Below, one piece after another: positions 13,501 through 24,347 of a DNA stretch of 64,000 bases. A program made the translations under genes and the position numbers. The stretch comes from Paragordius varius (Eukaryota > Nematomorpha), in the NCBI GenBank assembly GCA_964247055.1, contig OZ176051.1, positions 8,370,001 to 8,434,000 of the forward strand. Reading direction: 5' to 3'. The notes under the pieces are model-generated. The model searched no databases, had not been told where the DNA came from, and worked only from the letters and a program-made list of their open reading frames with translations. Each line of letters opens with the position of its first letter. Position 1 is the first letter of the stretch.

Positions 13501-16500
13501 ATATCACGTGCTTCGGTATGTAAAAATGGTAAAACATCGGTAACCAATCGCTTTTGGCACACTAATTCAACCTTGGGGAGTGTGCTGTGATCCACCAAAC
13601 TTCTATTGCGACGTCCTTCCTCACTCAATTTCGCTACCACCTATATGTATAAAATTTACAAATTTTCAAAATAATGTTTGACTTTGTAAAAATGTTTGCC
13701 TTAAAGTTTTTATGTTTTTTTAAATCTTAATAATTATAGGGTGTTAAAAAAGGATCATTATTCTAACATAGAAATTACTGGAATAAAGGGAGAATAAAAC
13801 TTGATATTTTATAGTAATTACTGGATTTTTAAAAAATTATGGTAGGGTATATTTAAATAATAAGGTTTACTACAGTTTGATATATAAATTTCTATAATTT
13901 CTCATTGAGACGAATTCATTTACCCAAAAAATGATGCGATAAAAAATGATTGCAAAAACTTTAATGCTCCTTCCGCTAACAAAATGAATCGAAAAGTGTA
14001 TCTGAACTCGTTTGATAAATGTAATTGGCCTGCAAATTATTACAGGTTGGCAACAAAAGATTTTCCATTCCAAAATCAATGTGTTTAACGGCAAGGCTCG
14101 ATTTCAAAAAATCGAGAAGACCTTCTGAATCCTTTATCAAATATCTATTACGAGTGAAGTAAGCCGCGGCCATATGTGAATATGATATCTCATACTTTTA
14201 TAGTTGTTTTATAACAAACAACACAACGCGGAATCAGAATTATTATCGCGCTTCCCACATGTAAAAAAGTAAGGCGAACAGGAGTAAACATAATTGTGAC
14301 ATTAAAATGAACTAACCACGAAAAGCAAATGAGCTCAACAATAGTTATGTGCAATAGGTGTGGTTACAGTCTCCTAATATCAATGTATTCAATCACATTG
14401 CAATTGATCATGTTAATCGAGAATGAATGATTAGTGTAGAAAACATTTGAAATGGTATAGATGGAAACAAACCACCAACAATAGACAAATAAGTATTGGT
14501 TTATGGCATAAATTGTTAAAATCTATCGTACGTGAGCAATGCTTGTTTGAGGAAGGGAATTAAGAGAGGTATTTGCGACACTATCAAACGAAAATATATT
14601 AATGTTATTGTTAATAAAAATCTCAAAATCCCTTTTTAAGAATAAGGTGTTACACTTATCTTCATTTGTATGGGGATTCGCCATTTAATTGGGGTACACC
14701 CGTTAAAATTTCTCTCCAACTTTTTCTTGATCTAGCTTCTAGATTAAAATTAAAACAATTCGAGCTTTTGACATTGTTTTAAACCATGTGGTAATCAACC
14801 GAGTATTTTTTATAATAGTAGGGATATGCGCATCTTTCCATCTTCCCATGTTCAGCCCATTTTAACCGGGAGATTTCTAGTAACATTGTTGAGGGTGGGA
14901 AATCGAATACCTTCAGCAGATCGTTGATTGAAACAATTATATCCTAAAAAAATTAAACGAAAAGGACGACCTAGCCATTGCAACTTAAAAGGGAAAAATA
15001 ACACGTTTAGTAAAATCAGGTATAATCAGTAGAGCCGAAAAAGAAATGACATAGCTACTTTCATTGTAAATATTATTGGGCTAATGAAGATCTTATTTGT
15101 CCGATCAGTTAGTGTACAAAAGCTACGTTATACAATACCCTGGTCCCGGCTCTAATTTTTAAAGTATGGTTGGAGAAACATTTTTAATTCTAAAAGACGC
15201 TTATTATCAAATTCCTATATGCGAAGAGTGCCAGCACCCTTTAAAAATCACTACACCACTTGGGTACTTTACTTATCAAAAAAACAAATTATGATATAAT
15301 TTTTAATAGAACATTCATATAACGACGTGTTAGTAACCAGCCAAACAGAATCAGATCAGACATAAAATCAAAATTTGATTCTGCAAATGCAGGGAGTCGG
15401 TCTTAAGCTACATGGATATATGAAATATTTTAAACCTTTAATAAGTTATTTGGTATATATCGTTTGGAACCAAGAAGTCGTGAATCCAAAAAATAGAGAC
15501 CCTAAAAAATTGTTCCAGATCTATTGATAGAACATCCCTTAATTCCAATAAATCCTTTGCCAATATTCATTCTCAATAATTATATGAAAATAAATTAGAT
15601 ATTGTATAACATTATATCATACCTGCTGCATATATTGGGGACAATTAAGTTTTTCCTCGTTCAACAAGTGTTGACTATATTGCTTGTAGTAATTGCTCGT
15701 TTCGGTTAAATAAGCATCTTCAAATACACTTTTATACAACTATATACAAAGAGTCATATATATAAATATAAAAGTTCCTTAATTCTTAGTTTTTTACTAA
15801 ATTAAACGGATCTTTAATCTTAAGTTGGTCCTTGAACAAGTTCATCATTTAACATTTACCTTAAGCTTGGATAAATATAATTATATTGTATTTATTATAT
15901 ATTTTATCATTTAACTATAATAACTTTACTATAAACTTTTTCATAATTGATCATAGATTTTATTAATCTTTTTAACGCAAAATTGTTAATAATTCAGAAA
16001 ACTTATATATTTTCATATTACCCATTACAAATAATCAAGATAAAAATAATTTTCTAGATTGAATAAAAAAATATAAATTTTAAGCTAAAAGTTGGGCTTG
16101 AATAAAAATAGTTAAATGAGGACATTAGGTTGATGTGTATTATAGATCGTAGGCTTCGCTAGATAAAAGTTATGGGAGAGAAAAGAATGTCTGAAAAACA
16201 AGTCGAAATAAAAGGCACTCCTTAAATGTTCAAAGATCAACTTAGCGTATTAATAGTATGTATGTAAATATAATTAATCGGTTAATTTCCGAGCCCAAAC
16301 ACTTAATAGGCTGCTTACAAATATTTTTTGACGATAAACAGTTTAATATAAAAAATATATGGATAACTGATATATTATACTCTTTTAGGATATTTGGTAT
16401 TGCGTTCAACTTCTACTAAACTTTGTATGACTTCACTTAAAAGTGTCAAATTGTAACAAATGTTTGGGATAAGCTTTTGATCATACGTAACACCATTGAG

Positions 16501-17790
16501 ATGGGAATTTTTACCCAAATTTATATGGTTATTATGCATATGTGGAATGCTAAATAATGCATTCCTTTCTTTTTCTTCAAGGTTAGGCACAGAATTACTA
16601 ATATAAACATTTTTTTATCTCAAGAAACAGTAAAAGCTGATAATATTTAAATGGATATTTGTTATAGATACATAAATTATGCAGGCCAATACTAAAAAAT
16701 TAAATTTATTTTTGCTTAATATGCTTGAAAGAAAAAAGTACCTATATAAACCGTTATATCTGTATGAACATATAAACAGAACCATATAGCTGTTTACTTT
16801 TAAACAATAAAATATTTTAACCAAAATTTCAATAATATACCCCGATTTGCTCAAATTATTATTATTAGTTGAAGTCAAATCATTTATACAATTATTATTA
16901 GTGTTGATTGCATTGGTTTTGTTATCATTCTGTAAGGAATCATCTAACGTTTTAGGAACTAAGGACGTTTCCAATGTATTGGCTTGATTAAAATTGGCTG
17001 TGAAATTGTCACATTTTTGGCGTTCAGCCAAAATAGCGGTCATAAGCAAAGACATAATTCGATATGCATTAGGTTCTATCACATACGATTTCCAAATACT
17101 CAGAGCTAAATCACCAATCTCAAGTAACATAAGGTTTGTGGGAGATGTATTATAATAGACCGGATTTGAAGGACCTGCTCCTACATCAGCATACAAATTA
17201 TTGTGAGATGAAACATCAAGAGAATTTTGAGAATCGTTCATGGCGGCGACGTGGTGATTGTTGGGACTTCCAAGCATGTCCACAAACATGCGACCATATT
17301 TGATGTCGGCTTCTTTGTACTTTTGTTTCCGGATGTATTGTGCATTTAAATAACTATTATTCATAAATTTGAAACCAGTAAATAATATTCGTGTTTGAAA
17401 AACAAATTTAATTAATAGTAATTACCTATAAAGCAAATTGAGATATAAAGCTCCACGACTATAATCTGTCCAATGTTTGTGATACATTGTCAAGAAGTGT
17501 TCGTTTGAAATAGCATGCAATTTCTTAAAAATATAAAACCTAATACCATGTTAATATCTTGCACATGAGATCGCAAAAAAGCATTAGTTGCTTGATAAAG
17601 TTCTTCACACAATGGATCAGGTATTGCGGTACATATGACATAAATATCCCTAAATTTAATGTAGTGCCTACAAGAATCTATCGCTCCAAATATTTTTGGG
17701 AATATTTGAAAGTGTCATAACGCCATGAATTGTATCTTGTATTCCATTCCAAACATTATCAAAATTAACCCTCCTGGGTTTCAGCGACAT
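7516..17790 (-). CDS. CUL2: Cullin-2, scaffold of a CRL2 ubiquitin ligase (19 exons)
   Basis: Cullins bridge a substrate-adaptor module to the RING protein RBX1. Exons, 5' to 3' on the minus strand: 17790-17672, 17649-17547, 17523-17426, 17353-16841, 16597-16381, 15739-15623, 13640-13478, 13160-13036, 12251-12144, 11855-11793, 11382-11254, 10959-10873, 10641-10483, 10285-10208, 9918-9852, 9598-9315, 8978-8691, 8481-8365, 7650-7516. Every junction is GT..AG with matching phase; total 989 residues. The start MSLKPR equals that of human CUL2, and blocks throughout match CUL2 best: [55 protein letters not shown], and the winged-helix end [14 protein letters not shown]. The NEDD8-acceptor lysine is present in IVRILKSRK (about residue 932). 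It is longer than the usual 745 residues because of Asn-rich insertions in exons 4, 5, 16 and 17. Introns 1 and 2 are 22 and 23 nt; the others are 72-1982 nt and many hold repeats. Confidence 0.97.
7953..8085. mobile_element. Short MITE in cullin-2 intron 18
   Basis: This is a 133 bp element with inverted ends CAGGGATGTCCAA and TTGGACATTCCTG. The ends resemble those of the hAT-like elements at 26802-28110 and 61066-61550 (GGGTGTCCAA), so hAT affinity is likely. I see no clean target duplication. Confidence 0.55.
11431..11731. mobile_element. MITE, family M, in cullin-2 intron 10
   Basis: The ends are TACCATTTAC..GATTCAAATTCACCCTTGA and the inverse ..GTAAATGGTA. The core contains the family sequence TTATGTGTTTTCGAGCTAA. 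The family is marked by tandem subterminal copies of a roughly 20-bp unit, CAATTCAAATTCACCCTTGA. Related copies: 12561-12981, 23223-23555, 27808-28033, 35590-35750 and 52290-52380. Confidence 0.8.
12561..12981. mobile_element. MITE, family M, with expanded iterons, in cullin-2 intron 8
   Basis: The left arm has about seven consecutive variants of the CAATTCAAATTCACCCTTGA unit (12575-12725) and the right arm has two in inverse orientation (12910-12960). The core TTATGTGTTTTCGGGCTAA is shared with the other copies. An open frame through the iterons reads as a repeated peptide, but it is only the repeat. Confidence 0.85.
13976..14173 (-). other. Unexplained 65-codon open frame inside cullin-2 intron 6
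   Basis: An open frame on the cullin strand begins [12 protein letters not shown] and contains the segment [20 protein letters not shown]. It is not part of cullin-2: exons 6 and 7 join without it in phase 0 and match human CUL2 across the junction. Its composition is more protein-like than the surrounding frames. It could be a piece of a mobile element, since the neighbouring part of this intron is a retroelement fossil on the other strand. I do not recognise a family. Confidence 0.3.
14890..15480 (+). mobile_element. Ty3/Gypsy-like retroelement fossil (reverse transcriptase region)
   Basis: Short plus-strand translations in this part of cullin-2 intron 6 resemble the start of the reverse-transcriptase domain of Ty3/Gypsy-type pol, antisense to the host gene. 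The copy is old and broken, with several interruptions, and neither terminal repeats nor other domains are recognisable. The true limits are uncertain; the fossil may extend from about 14.3 to 15.6 kb and would account for the unusual length of this intron. Confidence 0.55.
17524..17546 (-). other. 23-nt intron 2 of cullin-2
   Basis: It begins GTATTAGG and ends TTTTTAAG on the minus strand. Removing it joins HVQDINM to [10 protein letters not shown], which continues the alignment with human CUL2. Reading through shifts the frame and soon meets a stop. Confidence 0.9.
17650..17671 (-). other. 22-nt intron 1 of cullin-2
   Basis: It begins GTAGGCAC and ends AAATTTAG on the minus strand. Removing it joins ..IWSDRF to LDIYVICTA, matching human ..WNDRFSDIYALC. 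Reading through gives an immediate stop. Confidence 0.92.
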
Positions 17791-18769
17791 ATGATACCAA
17801 AGATTGATTTAATGAAACTAACATTTTTATAAGCTTTTTTGTAAATCACCTAAAATTACCGAAACTTTGGTGATCTGAGTAATAGATGAATAACACGAAT
17901 TAATATTGCCAGTATTTTGAACATAGCCTATATATTTAAAATCTTAAACATTTTGACTAATATATATTAACACTTTGTTACCTCTTTTCTTTTTTGCCCT
18001 AGTTTACATTTTTAGGTAGATTTATATCCCAAAGATGATTATTGTCACTAATTATAATTTAAAAAGTTTTTCTCGTTAAAATTAAATTGTTATCAAGCAT
18101 TGCACTTTTTTATAAAAAGATTATATTTTTAGCAGTTTGGATGAGTGTAAGAATGGGGAAGAAGCGCCACCCAATTGATATGAACAGCTTATATTTAACT
18201 CAAAATATATCATGTTTTTGTTGTATAATTTACCCTGACAGCACATTTATTTGGGTTGCATTAACGAATCTAATTATAAAAAAATAACGGTACAAAGATG
18301 CGGATTAATTATAAAAAAAATTTAAATAATGCACTTAAAATGCTAAAAAAAGTATATATTTAAATTTGGCTCAATACTTTAAATATTTATAATAATCAAA
18401 CTTCAAATGGCTCTAAGATATCGTACCTTTAAAAATTACAGCAAAAAATTTGAGATGAGGGATTTTTGACAATTTTCATTTGTTAAAAAATTATTCTAGC
18501 CCTGGGATAAAACAAAAAGATAATCGAGTGTTAAATCGCTAATCCAATAGAAAAAAATGAATATTATGGTAAGAATGTTATTTAACTTTATTAAGATAGG
18601 TTGTAGCAAAAAAATTTATTTACTGATTAAAAAAAAGCAGTTTGGTTCAACCGTGTTTTTAAAATGCCCCTAAAATAAATCTTAGAAATATAAGTTTTTT
18701 ATTTATTACAGGATAATGTTTAATAATTAATTTTAACTAAAATTTATTTTATTTTTTGCAAGATTGAGA
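17791..18769. other. Intergenic region upstream of cullin-2
   Basis: This lies between two divergent genes, cullin-2 (minus) and the cyclophilin (plus), and probably contains the cullin-2 promoter. I see no clear TATA box or other element that stands out from the AT-rich background. Confidence 0.4.
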
Positions 18770-18985
18770 GAGAATAAAGCTATCCCTCCTTGCGGAAAGT
18801 GAAAGGTCTTGAAGTGTTAAAGCAAATACTTGCTGCAAAAACTTGAGATAAATCCAGGTATCCAGAAAAGGGTGTCTGCTCCATACCGTCACTGTCCGCA
18901 CAGGACGACCCTTAGCGCCTTCCTACGCTTTTACCCGCCTCAGGGCAGGGGGACGTCAATCATTCTTCAGGGCTTCTAACAAAGA
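18770..18985 (-). mobile_element. GC-rich island, probable remnant of a coding mobile element
   Basis: Base composition jumps well above the surroundings. The minus strand has a protein-like stretch (for example DGMEQTPFSGYLDLSQVF) without a visible start or splice context. It lies 0.3 kb from a second GC-rich island that has a relative at 33.5 kb, so a dispersed, decayed element is likely. I cannot name the family. Confidence 0.35.
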
Positions 18986-19249
18986 TATTCAATGGAACGT
19001 ATAATATATATATTTATAAATGCAAAACGTATCATAGGAGGTGTCCCTCTCATAAATTAATGGTAACAAGTTTGATTACGGCTGACCCAATGGGTTATTG
19101 TCACTTAAACCGTCTGGCAAAGCCAAAACGAGATCGACATTAAATTATAGTTTAAGGCCCAAAGTAAATGTCAATTATGGATAAATGTTCATAAATCAAA
19201 TAAAATTAATAATAATAAGTTAATAAAGGTAATCAAATAAGTCTTATCT

Positions 19250-19640
19250 GTTAAGGCTACATCCAAACTGCTACAGCTACACAATCTCTGCGAAGACAAT
19301 TCTGCCTACCTGACGCGACATCCCCAAGCGCTCCTATAATTATGCCGGGAATGGCAAAGGCATACAGTGAGGTTGTCGTAGAGCCCGGTAGGAGACCCTT
19401 GCAGAAGATTGTATAGTGTAGTTAGTGCCATCACGGAAGACTATGCAAGATCAGACAGCCATGTCCTATTGATTGCCAGCTATTGGTTCTGCGCAGTCTC
19501 CAGAGTAGTGTATCAATCTTCCCAATCCGCCCCATTAGCTTCAGCCAGCGCAAAGCCACTATCCAACATTTTCATTGATTGCATTCTAGCCTGGAGGGGA
19601 ATTCTCCATAGTTGCGTCCAGTGTCTGATATTTAAATCAA
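19250..19640 (-). mobile_element. GC-rich island, remnant of a dispersed element
   Basis: A second compositional island. The segment CCCCAAGCGCTCCTATAATT (19323-19342) and the nearby AGAGCCCGGTAGGAGA recur on the opposite strand near 33,500-33,570. On the minus strand here and the plus strand there, both translate as LQ-x-SP-x-GLY, so the shared frame was probably coding. The open plus-strand frame starting at 19409 is taken to be the shadow of this remnant. Confidence 0.45.
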
Positions 19641-19922
19641 TTTTTTTCTCCTTTTATATGATAAATGTTAACAATTTTGTATTTTTTAAATGTTTTTTAA
19701 ATCATGGGCATAAAAATAAGAGTTTATTTTTTTTACTCTATTTAATCATTCTGGATTATATAACTGACTCAAGGAGGATAAATTTTATTTTGTTAAATTA
19801 GTTTACTCATATTATAATATTTACTTTATTTATGATAAAATTTATCCTATATTTATCCATCTAAAATTAAATAAATTTTAACATACGATACATATTTGGT
19901 TGTGTGTCATAAACGTGTTCAA

Positions 19923-22852
19923 ATGCACCTTATTATTTTGGGGATTACTGTACTTGCAGCTTTTGTAAATGCTGAGAAAAAGGGCCCGAAAATATCTCAC
20001 AAGGTTACTTTTTATTTAATAAAAGGTTACTTTTCATATCGATAAAGGTGACGGGTTAGATTATCAACTTGAATTGGCGCTTTTTAAATCGACGCCTTTG
20101 ACTGTTAAGAATTTTTTAGTTTTGTGTGGTCAGGAAGGTGAGAGCCCTTTGGAAAAGAAATTGCAAGGCAAATATATTGGAACAAAATTTCATCGAATTA
20201 TTAAAGATTTTATGATTCAGGGAGGCGATTTCGAAAAGGGAGACGGCACTGGAGGTAATTAGCTATTTTTATATATAATTCATTTAGGTTTAATATTTTT
20301 GTTCATCCATTTATTTACTTGGCCATTTTTTTTACTTTTTGGTAGTTTTCTAATTAAAGCTAATTAATATTCAAACATCTATAATTTGGGTTAAAAATTT
20401 TAAAATACTATTAAAATTGCCTGCCATTTATATCAGCTTTTGCCGCTAATTTTTGCCTTTTATTGATCGCTAAGGGATATAAATACATATATTCGTTAGA
20501 TAATAATTACAAGTACATTAAAATGTATAATTCAGCATCTTATAATATATGTTAAAAATCAGTTTTTTAGATGTATAGAATAACCATTTAAGTTTCTTTG
20601 AAATTACAGAATTATTAAAAAATGAATTTATTTAAAATTATAATAATTGGAAGAAGTTCCCTTTAGATATTATCCAAAAAGATCTACATTTAACAAAAAG
20701 TGTGAAATCATTATTTAATTTAATCTAAATCATAATAATTAATGAGTTTTTCTCCTGGGATTTAAAATAGCCAATTTTTTTGTATTTAATAAAGGTTTCA
20801 ATTCAATTATATCCATTAAATTATGTTATCGATATTACTTGTATATAAACTAGAAAAGTTTTCTTAACTTAAAATATCCCTTAAAATTTTAGTCGGGAAA
20901 ATTTATAATCCTTTTGGTCATAAAACCCATTTAATCCAATCATTGATTATTTAAACAAACTCTATACTTTTAGGGAGTAGTATTTACGGGGATCGCTTTG
21001 CCGACGAAAACTTTAAACAAAAACATACGGGCGTAGGAACCCTTTCTATGGCAAATGCTGGTAAGGACACGAATGGTGCCCAATTCTTTATAACGTCCAA
21101 GGAAACGCCATGGTTAGATGGGAAACATGTTGTTTTCGGTCAACTTATTGCAGGATTGGTAAGAACTTTTTTTTATCAAATTTAAAGACAATTTTTTGTT
21201 TAAAATCTCTATCTTATTTTGTAAACCTTGTCTTTTTCAAACCTATTTAATCATTATTATTTTGGGTTGCGCGAAACAAGGAACAGCCGATATACTTTTA
21301 ATTATCATTTAAGTCATATAGAGATGTAATCACAAGGAAAAAAATAATTTGTTTCTTACAGACAAAAATATTGATCTTTTAATTCTTTCCTTTTTTTGAA
21401 AATATTTAAACTAAACCTATATTCTTTATGCATTGAAATCGATTATTAGCTTGTTTGATTCATATTTTATGTAATAAAAATTTATAAATCGTAAAATTCT
21501 TCATAGTTAAATATATATTTCAGAATTTTCGATAAAAATTATAACCTTTTTAAATGGATACCAATATAAAAGGATAAACCATTTTGTATATAATTTGGAT
21601 ATAATTTAGTTTTAAATAAATTATGATTGAAATTTTTATGCAAAAATTAATTTGTTTCCTTGGGTGTTTTGCAATTAATTAACAATTTTACTGTTTTTAT
21701 AAATGATAATGTGCGTGTGTATTTATATCGAAACTGTTATAAGTTTTAAAATAATTCGTAAAAAAGTTACGAACCCGTTTTACACTGGATAATAATATAA
21801 TAATTTTTTATTTTTAGGTTTTATTTATACAGATGTTACCCTTATTTTAATTTTATTGTTTACTAAATACACTGTGTGCGAAAAAAAATTATTTCATAAT
21901 ATAACTTATAGCCAGCGAAATCATTTGTGGCAAAAAATTCTTATTTGTTGACAAGACCTAGTTTTGAAATATCAAGATAAAATTAAAATTGAGTAAAAAG
22001 TAAAAAATAAGGTTAATTAAATTAAAATAAAACTTGAGATATTGAAAGATATCATTTTATCAGTATTTACAATTTATAAATAGCCTAAAATCATATAGTT
22101 AAGTTATTCTTTAAACTGAGATCAGATATTCTTGTATTTTCTTTGACATCCTTCTTTTTACGCAATTTTTTTATTTAAGTATAATAATTTTAATATTTAT
22201 TAGATCTCATATTATATACAATAAAAATAACTTATAATCAAAATATAGTTTTATTTTTTCATTTTTTTGTCATTGAGTTTATGAGTGTATAATAAATCTA
22301 CTGTTTTATTTTGGAACAAATAACCGGAAAAAAGTATATAAATTTAAACAAATAAAATTTACAAGTAGTGGGATATCAACCAAAAATTCTTATACAAATC
22401 CCAGTAAAAATATTAATGTGTTTCAAAAACTTGCTAATGCGATTTATATTAATTTATTAGATTTCAAACTTGAAATTGTAAAATGCAAACCAACATAACA
22501 ATTTTTTCTAGTTCTTGTCAATTGAATAAGCATATTTTTACTTATTATGGATATCCAGATAATCGCCCTAGTTTAAGATTTTAATATGACAAATATAGTA
22601 CAATATTATTAATTGTATTATAATAATAAAATAAATTTTCAACAGAATAACTTTCGTGCGCTTGAACGATCGCCTACAAACAAACAGGATAAACCAGTCA
22701 AAGATATAATCATTCGTAAGATTGATATTGTTGATGTGAGTAATCAAGATTTACGTTACGCACCGGGGAGTGAAATACCCGACTTACCTACGCCCTCATT
22801 GGACTCTGTCCTGGAAAGTTCTCAAAATGGAAAACAAAGTCATGAATTGTGA
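19923..22852 (+). CDS. Cyclophilin B-like peptidyl-prolyl isomerase, ER (4 exons)
   Basis: Catalyses cis-trans isomerisation of X-Pro bonds in folding secretory proteins. Exons: 19923-20003, 20026-20254, 20974-21158, 22646-22852; 233 residues, all phases agree. Residues 1-17 ([17 protein letters not shown]) are a signal peptide, followed by [13 protein letters not shown], as in cyclophilin B. The catalytic core is intact: [15 protein letters not shown] carries the Arg, Phe, Met and Gln of the active site, [14 protein letters not shown] and [15 protein letters not shown] follow, and [10 protein letters not shown] keeps the Trp that contacts cyclosporin. The tail after [10 protein letters not shown] is longer than in human cyclophilin B and ends SHEL, a plausible KDEL-type retrieval signal. 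Intron 1 is only 22 nt; introns 2 and 3 are 719 and 1487 nt, the last holding a repeat. Confidence 0.96.
20004..20025 (+). other. 22-nt intron 1 of the cyclophilin gene
   Basis: The intron and the following exon both start GTTACTTTT, and both blocks of 22 bases end in AAAG; 16 of 22 positions match. Splicing gives ..[14 protein letters not shown], the standard cyclophilin strand; without it the frame shifts and stops. Confidence 0.92.
21870..22430. repeat. Single arm of the CACTGTGTGC repeat in cyclophilin intron 3
   Basis: It begins CACTGTGTGCGAAAA and matches one arm of the palindromic element at 52885-54150, including the segment CCTAAAATCATATAGTTA and the end region GGGATATCAACCAAAAATTC. 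Here only one arm is present. Confidence 0.75.
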
Positions 22853-23185
22853 CTTTCTTTACCGGAAAGAAACGTTGTTTTTAAAATTTATAAAAATATA
22901 TTTTTTTCCCTCCCATACAATTCCAACAACACCTTGTTTATTTTGATATGTTTGATTTGGTTAATCTTAATATTTTATATCTTTATTTGTTTAAAACGAT
23001 TATCCAAAACAAAGTGCAAAAGTAAACTTTCAAGATTTATCCATAAATTGTACCGAAAAATACCAAACTGTCATTTTTTAAAGTGTAAAATTTTACCCAA
23101 AAATTATTTGCAAAAAAAATTAGCAACGAACGTTTAAATGGCATTTCCACACTTGGATCTTATATATTTTTTTGTCAAATATTTT

Positions 23186-23191
23186 AATAAA
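23186..23191 (+). promoter_or_regulatory. Candidate poly(A) signal of the cyclophilin gene
   Basis: AATAAA about 330 bases after the stop codon, followed 30 bases later by a family M MITE. Support is position only. Confidence 0.35.
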
Positions 23192-23222
23192 ATTCATTTT
23201 TAACTTATCATTTTTGGTTTGT

Positions 23223-23555
23223 ATACCATTTACAATCAAATTTATCCTTGAACAATTCAAATTCACCCTCAAACAATTCAAATTCATCCTTGAACAATTC
23301 TAATCCTAAAAATAAATTATGTGTTTTGGGTTAATGTAACTCATCATTATTAACAAATATATTCTTATGGCATAGTTTATTATTTTTTCACTATTATATT
23401 AAATTTTAAACGAAATTTCATTATATATAAATATCAAAATATATAGATGATTTTTTTATAAAACTTTTAGGGTGAATTTGAATTGTTCGAGGGTAAATTT
23501 GAATCGTTCAGGTGTGATTTAAATTTTTTAAGGGTGAATTTAGACTGTTAATGGT
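23223..23555. mobile_element. MITE, family M, copy 3
   Basis: Bounded by TACCATTTACAATCAAATTT and the inverse ..TTAATGGTATTTA, with iterons in both arms and the core TTATGTGTTTTGGGTTAATG. It lies directly downstream of the cyclophilin gene. Confidence 0.8.
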
Positions 23556-24347
23556 ATTTATTTATATTTATAAGTCATATATATATATATATAATATATA
23601 TATTATATCATAAAGTTAATTTGATTCAAATATAAATTTTGAAATAGGAAATGGTATATTCTGCATCTTTTAGTGATGGCTTTTACTCTGGAAAAACTAC
23701 AATAAAATAATGGATATTAATTATTTATAGCACTCGTTTTACTTTTTTTATCTTGCTATTTTTTGCCGGGAAATGATATGATATAAATAATTTATAAATT
23801 TTTACCTAATGGAATTTTATGATAACAAAGGACGCGAAAACTTTTCAATGAGTTTTCATTATAATTTGACCATATATATTCTATAATTACCACTTATAAC
23901 TCTTGTCTAATTGTTTAAGGCCGAAAATTTGGAGCATTTATGACGACTGAAAATGGTTTATATATTTTATTTGTTTAGTGCAAAGTGGAGATAATATATT
24001 TACATAAGAAATGTTAGCAATTTTTAAGATATATAAATACCTCTTTTATTATGAAGTAATGATCGAAAGATTGCACGTGCACTGAAAATTTATACCTGTG
24101 TATTAATACACCAAAAGCAAAAATTAACAGCGTAACAAAACTTATCTTTCTAAATCCTAATTAACTTTTGCGCGTTTCTCATTACCCAGAAATTGGTAAA
24201 ATAGATGAGGACATGGTTTATATCAGGGATGACTAACACGCTTTTTTTGGGTTCGCAAAAGTGCTCTAAAAAATGTTAAAAAGTAAAAAATTAAATTTTA
24301 ATTAAAAAATTACGATTACTTAGATTTAAAAGATATATTTTCCAAAA
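23556..24347. other. Non-coding stretch before the Helitron array
   Basis: It contains a TA-rich run at 23577-23610 and no recognisable gene. An end-like sequence, CAGGGATGACTAAC, at about 24226 resembles a hAT terminus but I find no partner. Confidence 0.5.

Noticed and set aside
18087-18287. 66-codon plus-strand frame upstream of the cyclophilin gene
   Set aside because: No conserved motif, no splice context and typical low-complexity composition; not called as a gene.
19409-19801. 130-codon plus-strand frame
   Set aside because: It spans the GC-rich island and then AT-rich flank. The relative at 33.5 kb indicates that the opposite strand carried the coding frame.
22934-23137. Hydrophobic 67-codon frame just after the cyclophilin stop
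   Set aside because: It lacks an ATG at the stated start, lies in the likely 3' untranslated region, and its Leu/Ile/Phe richness is what AT-rich DNA gives by chance.
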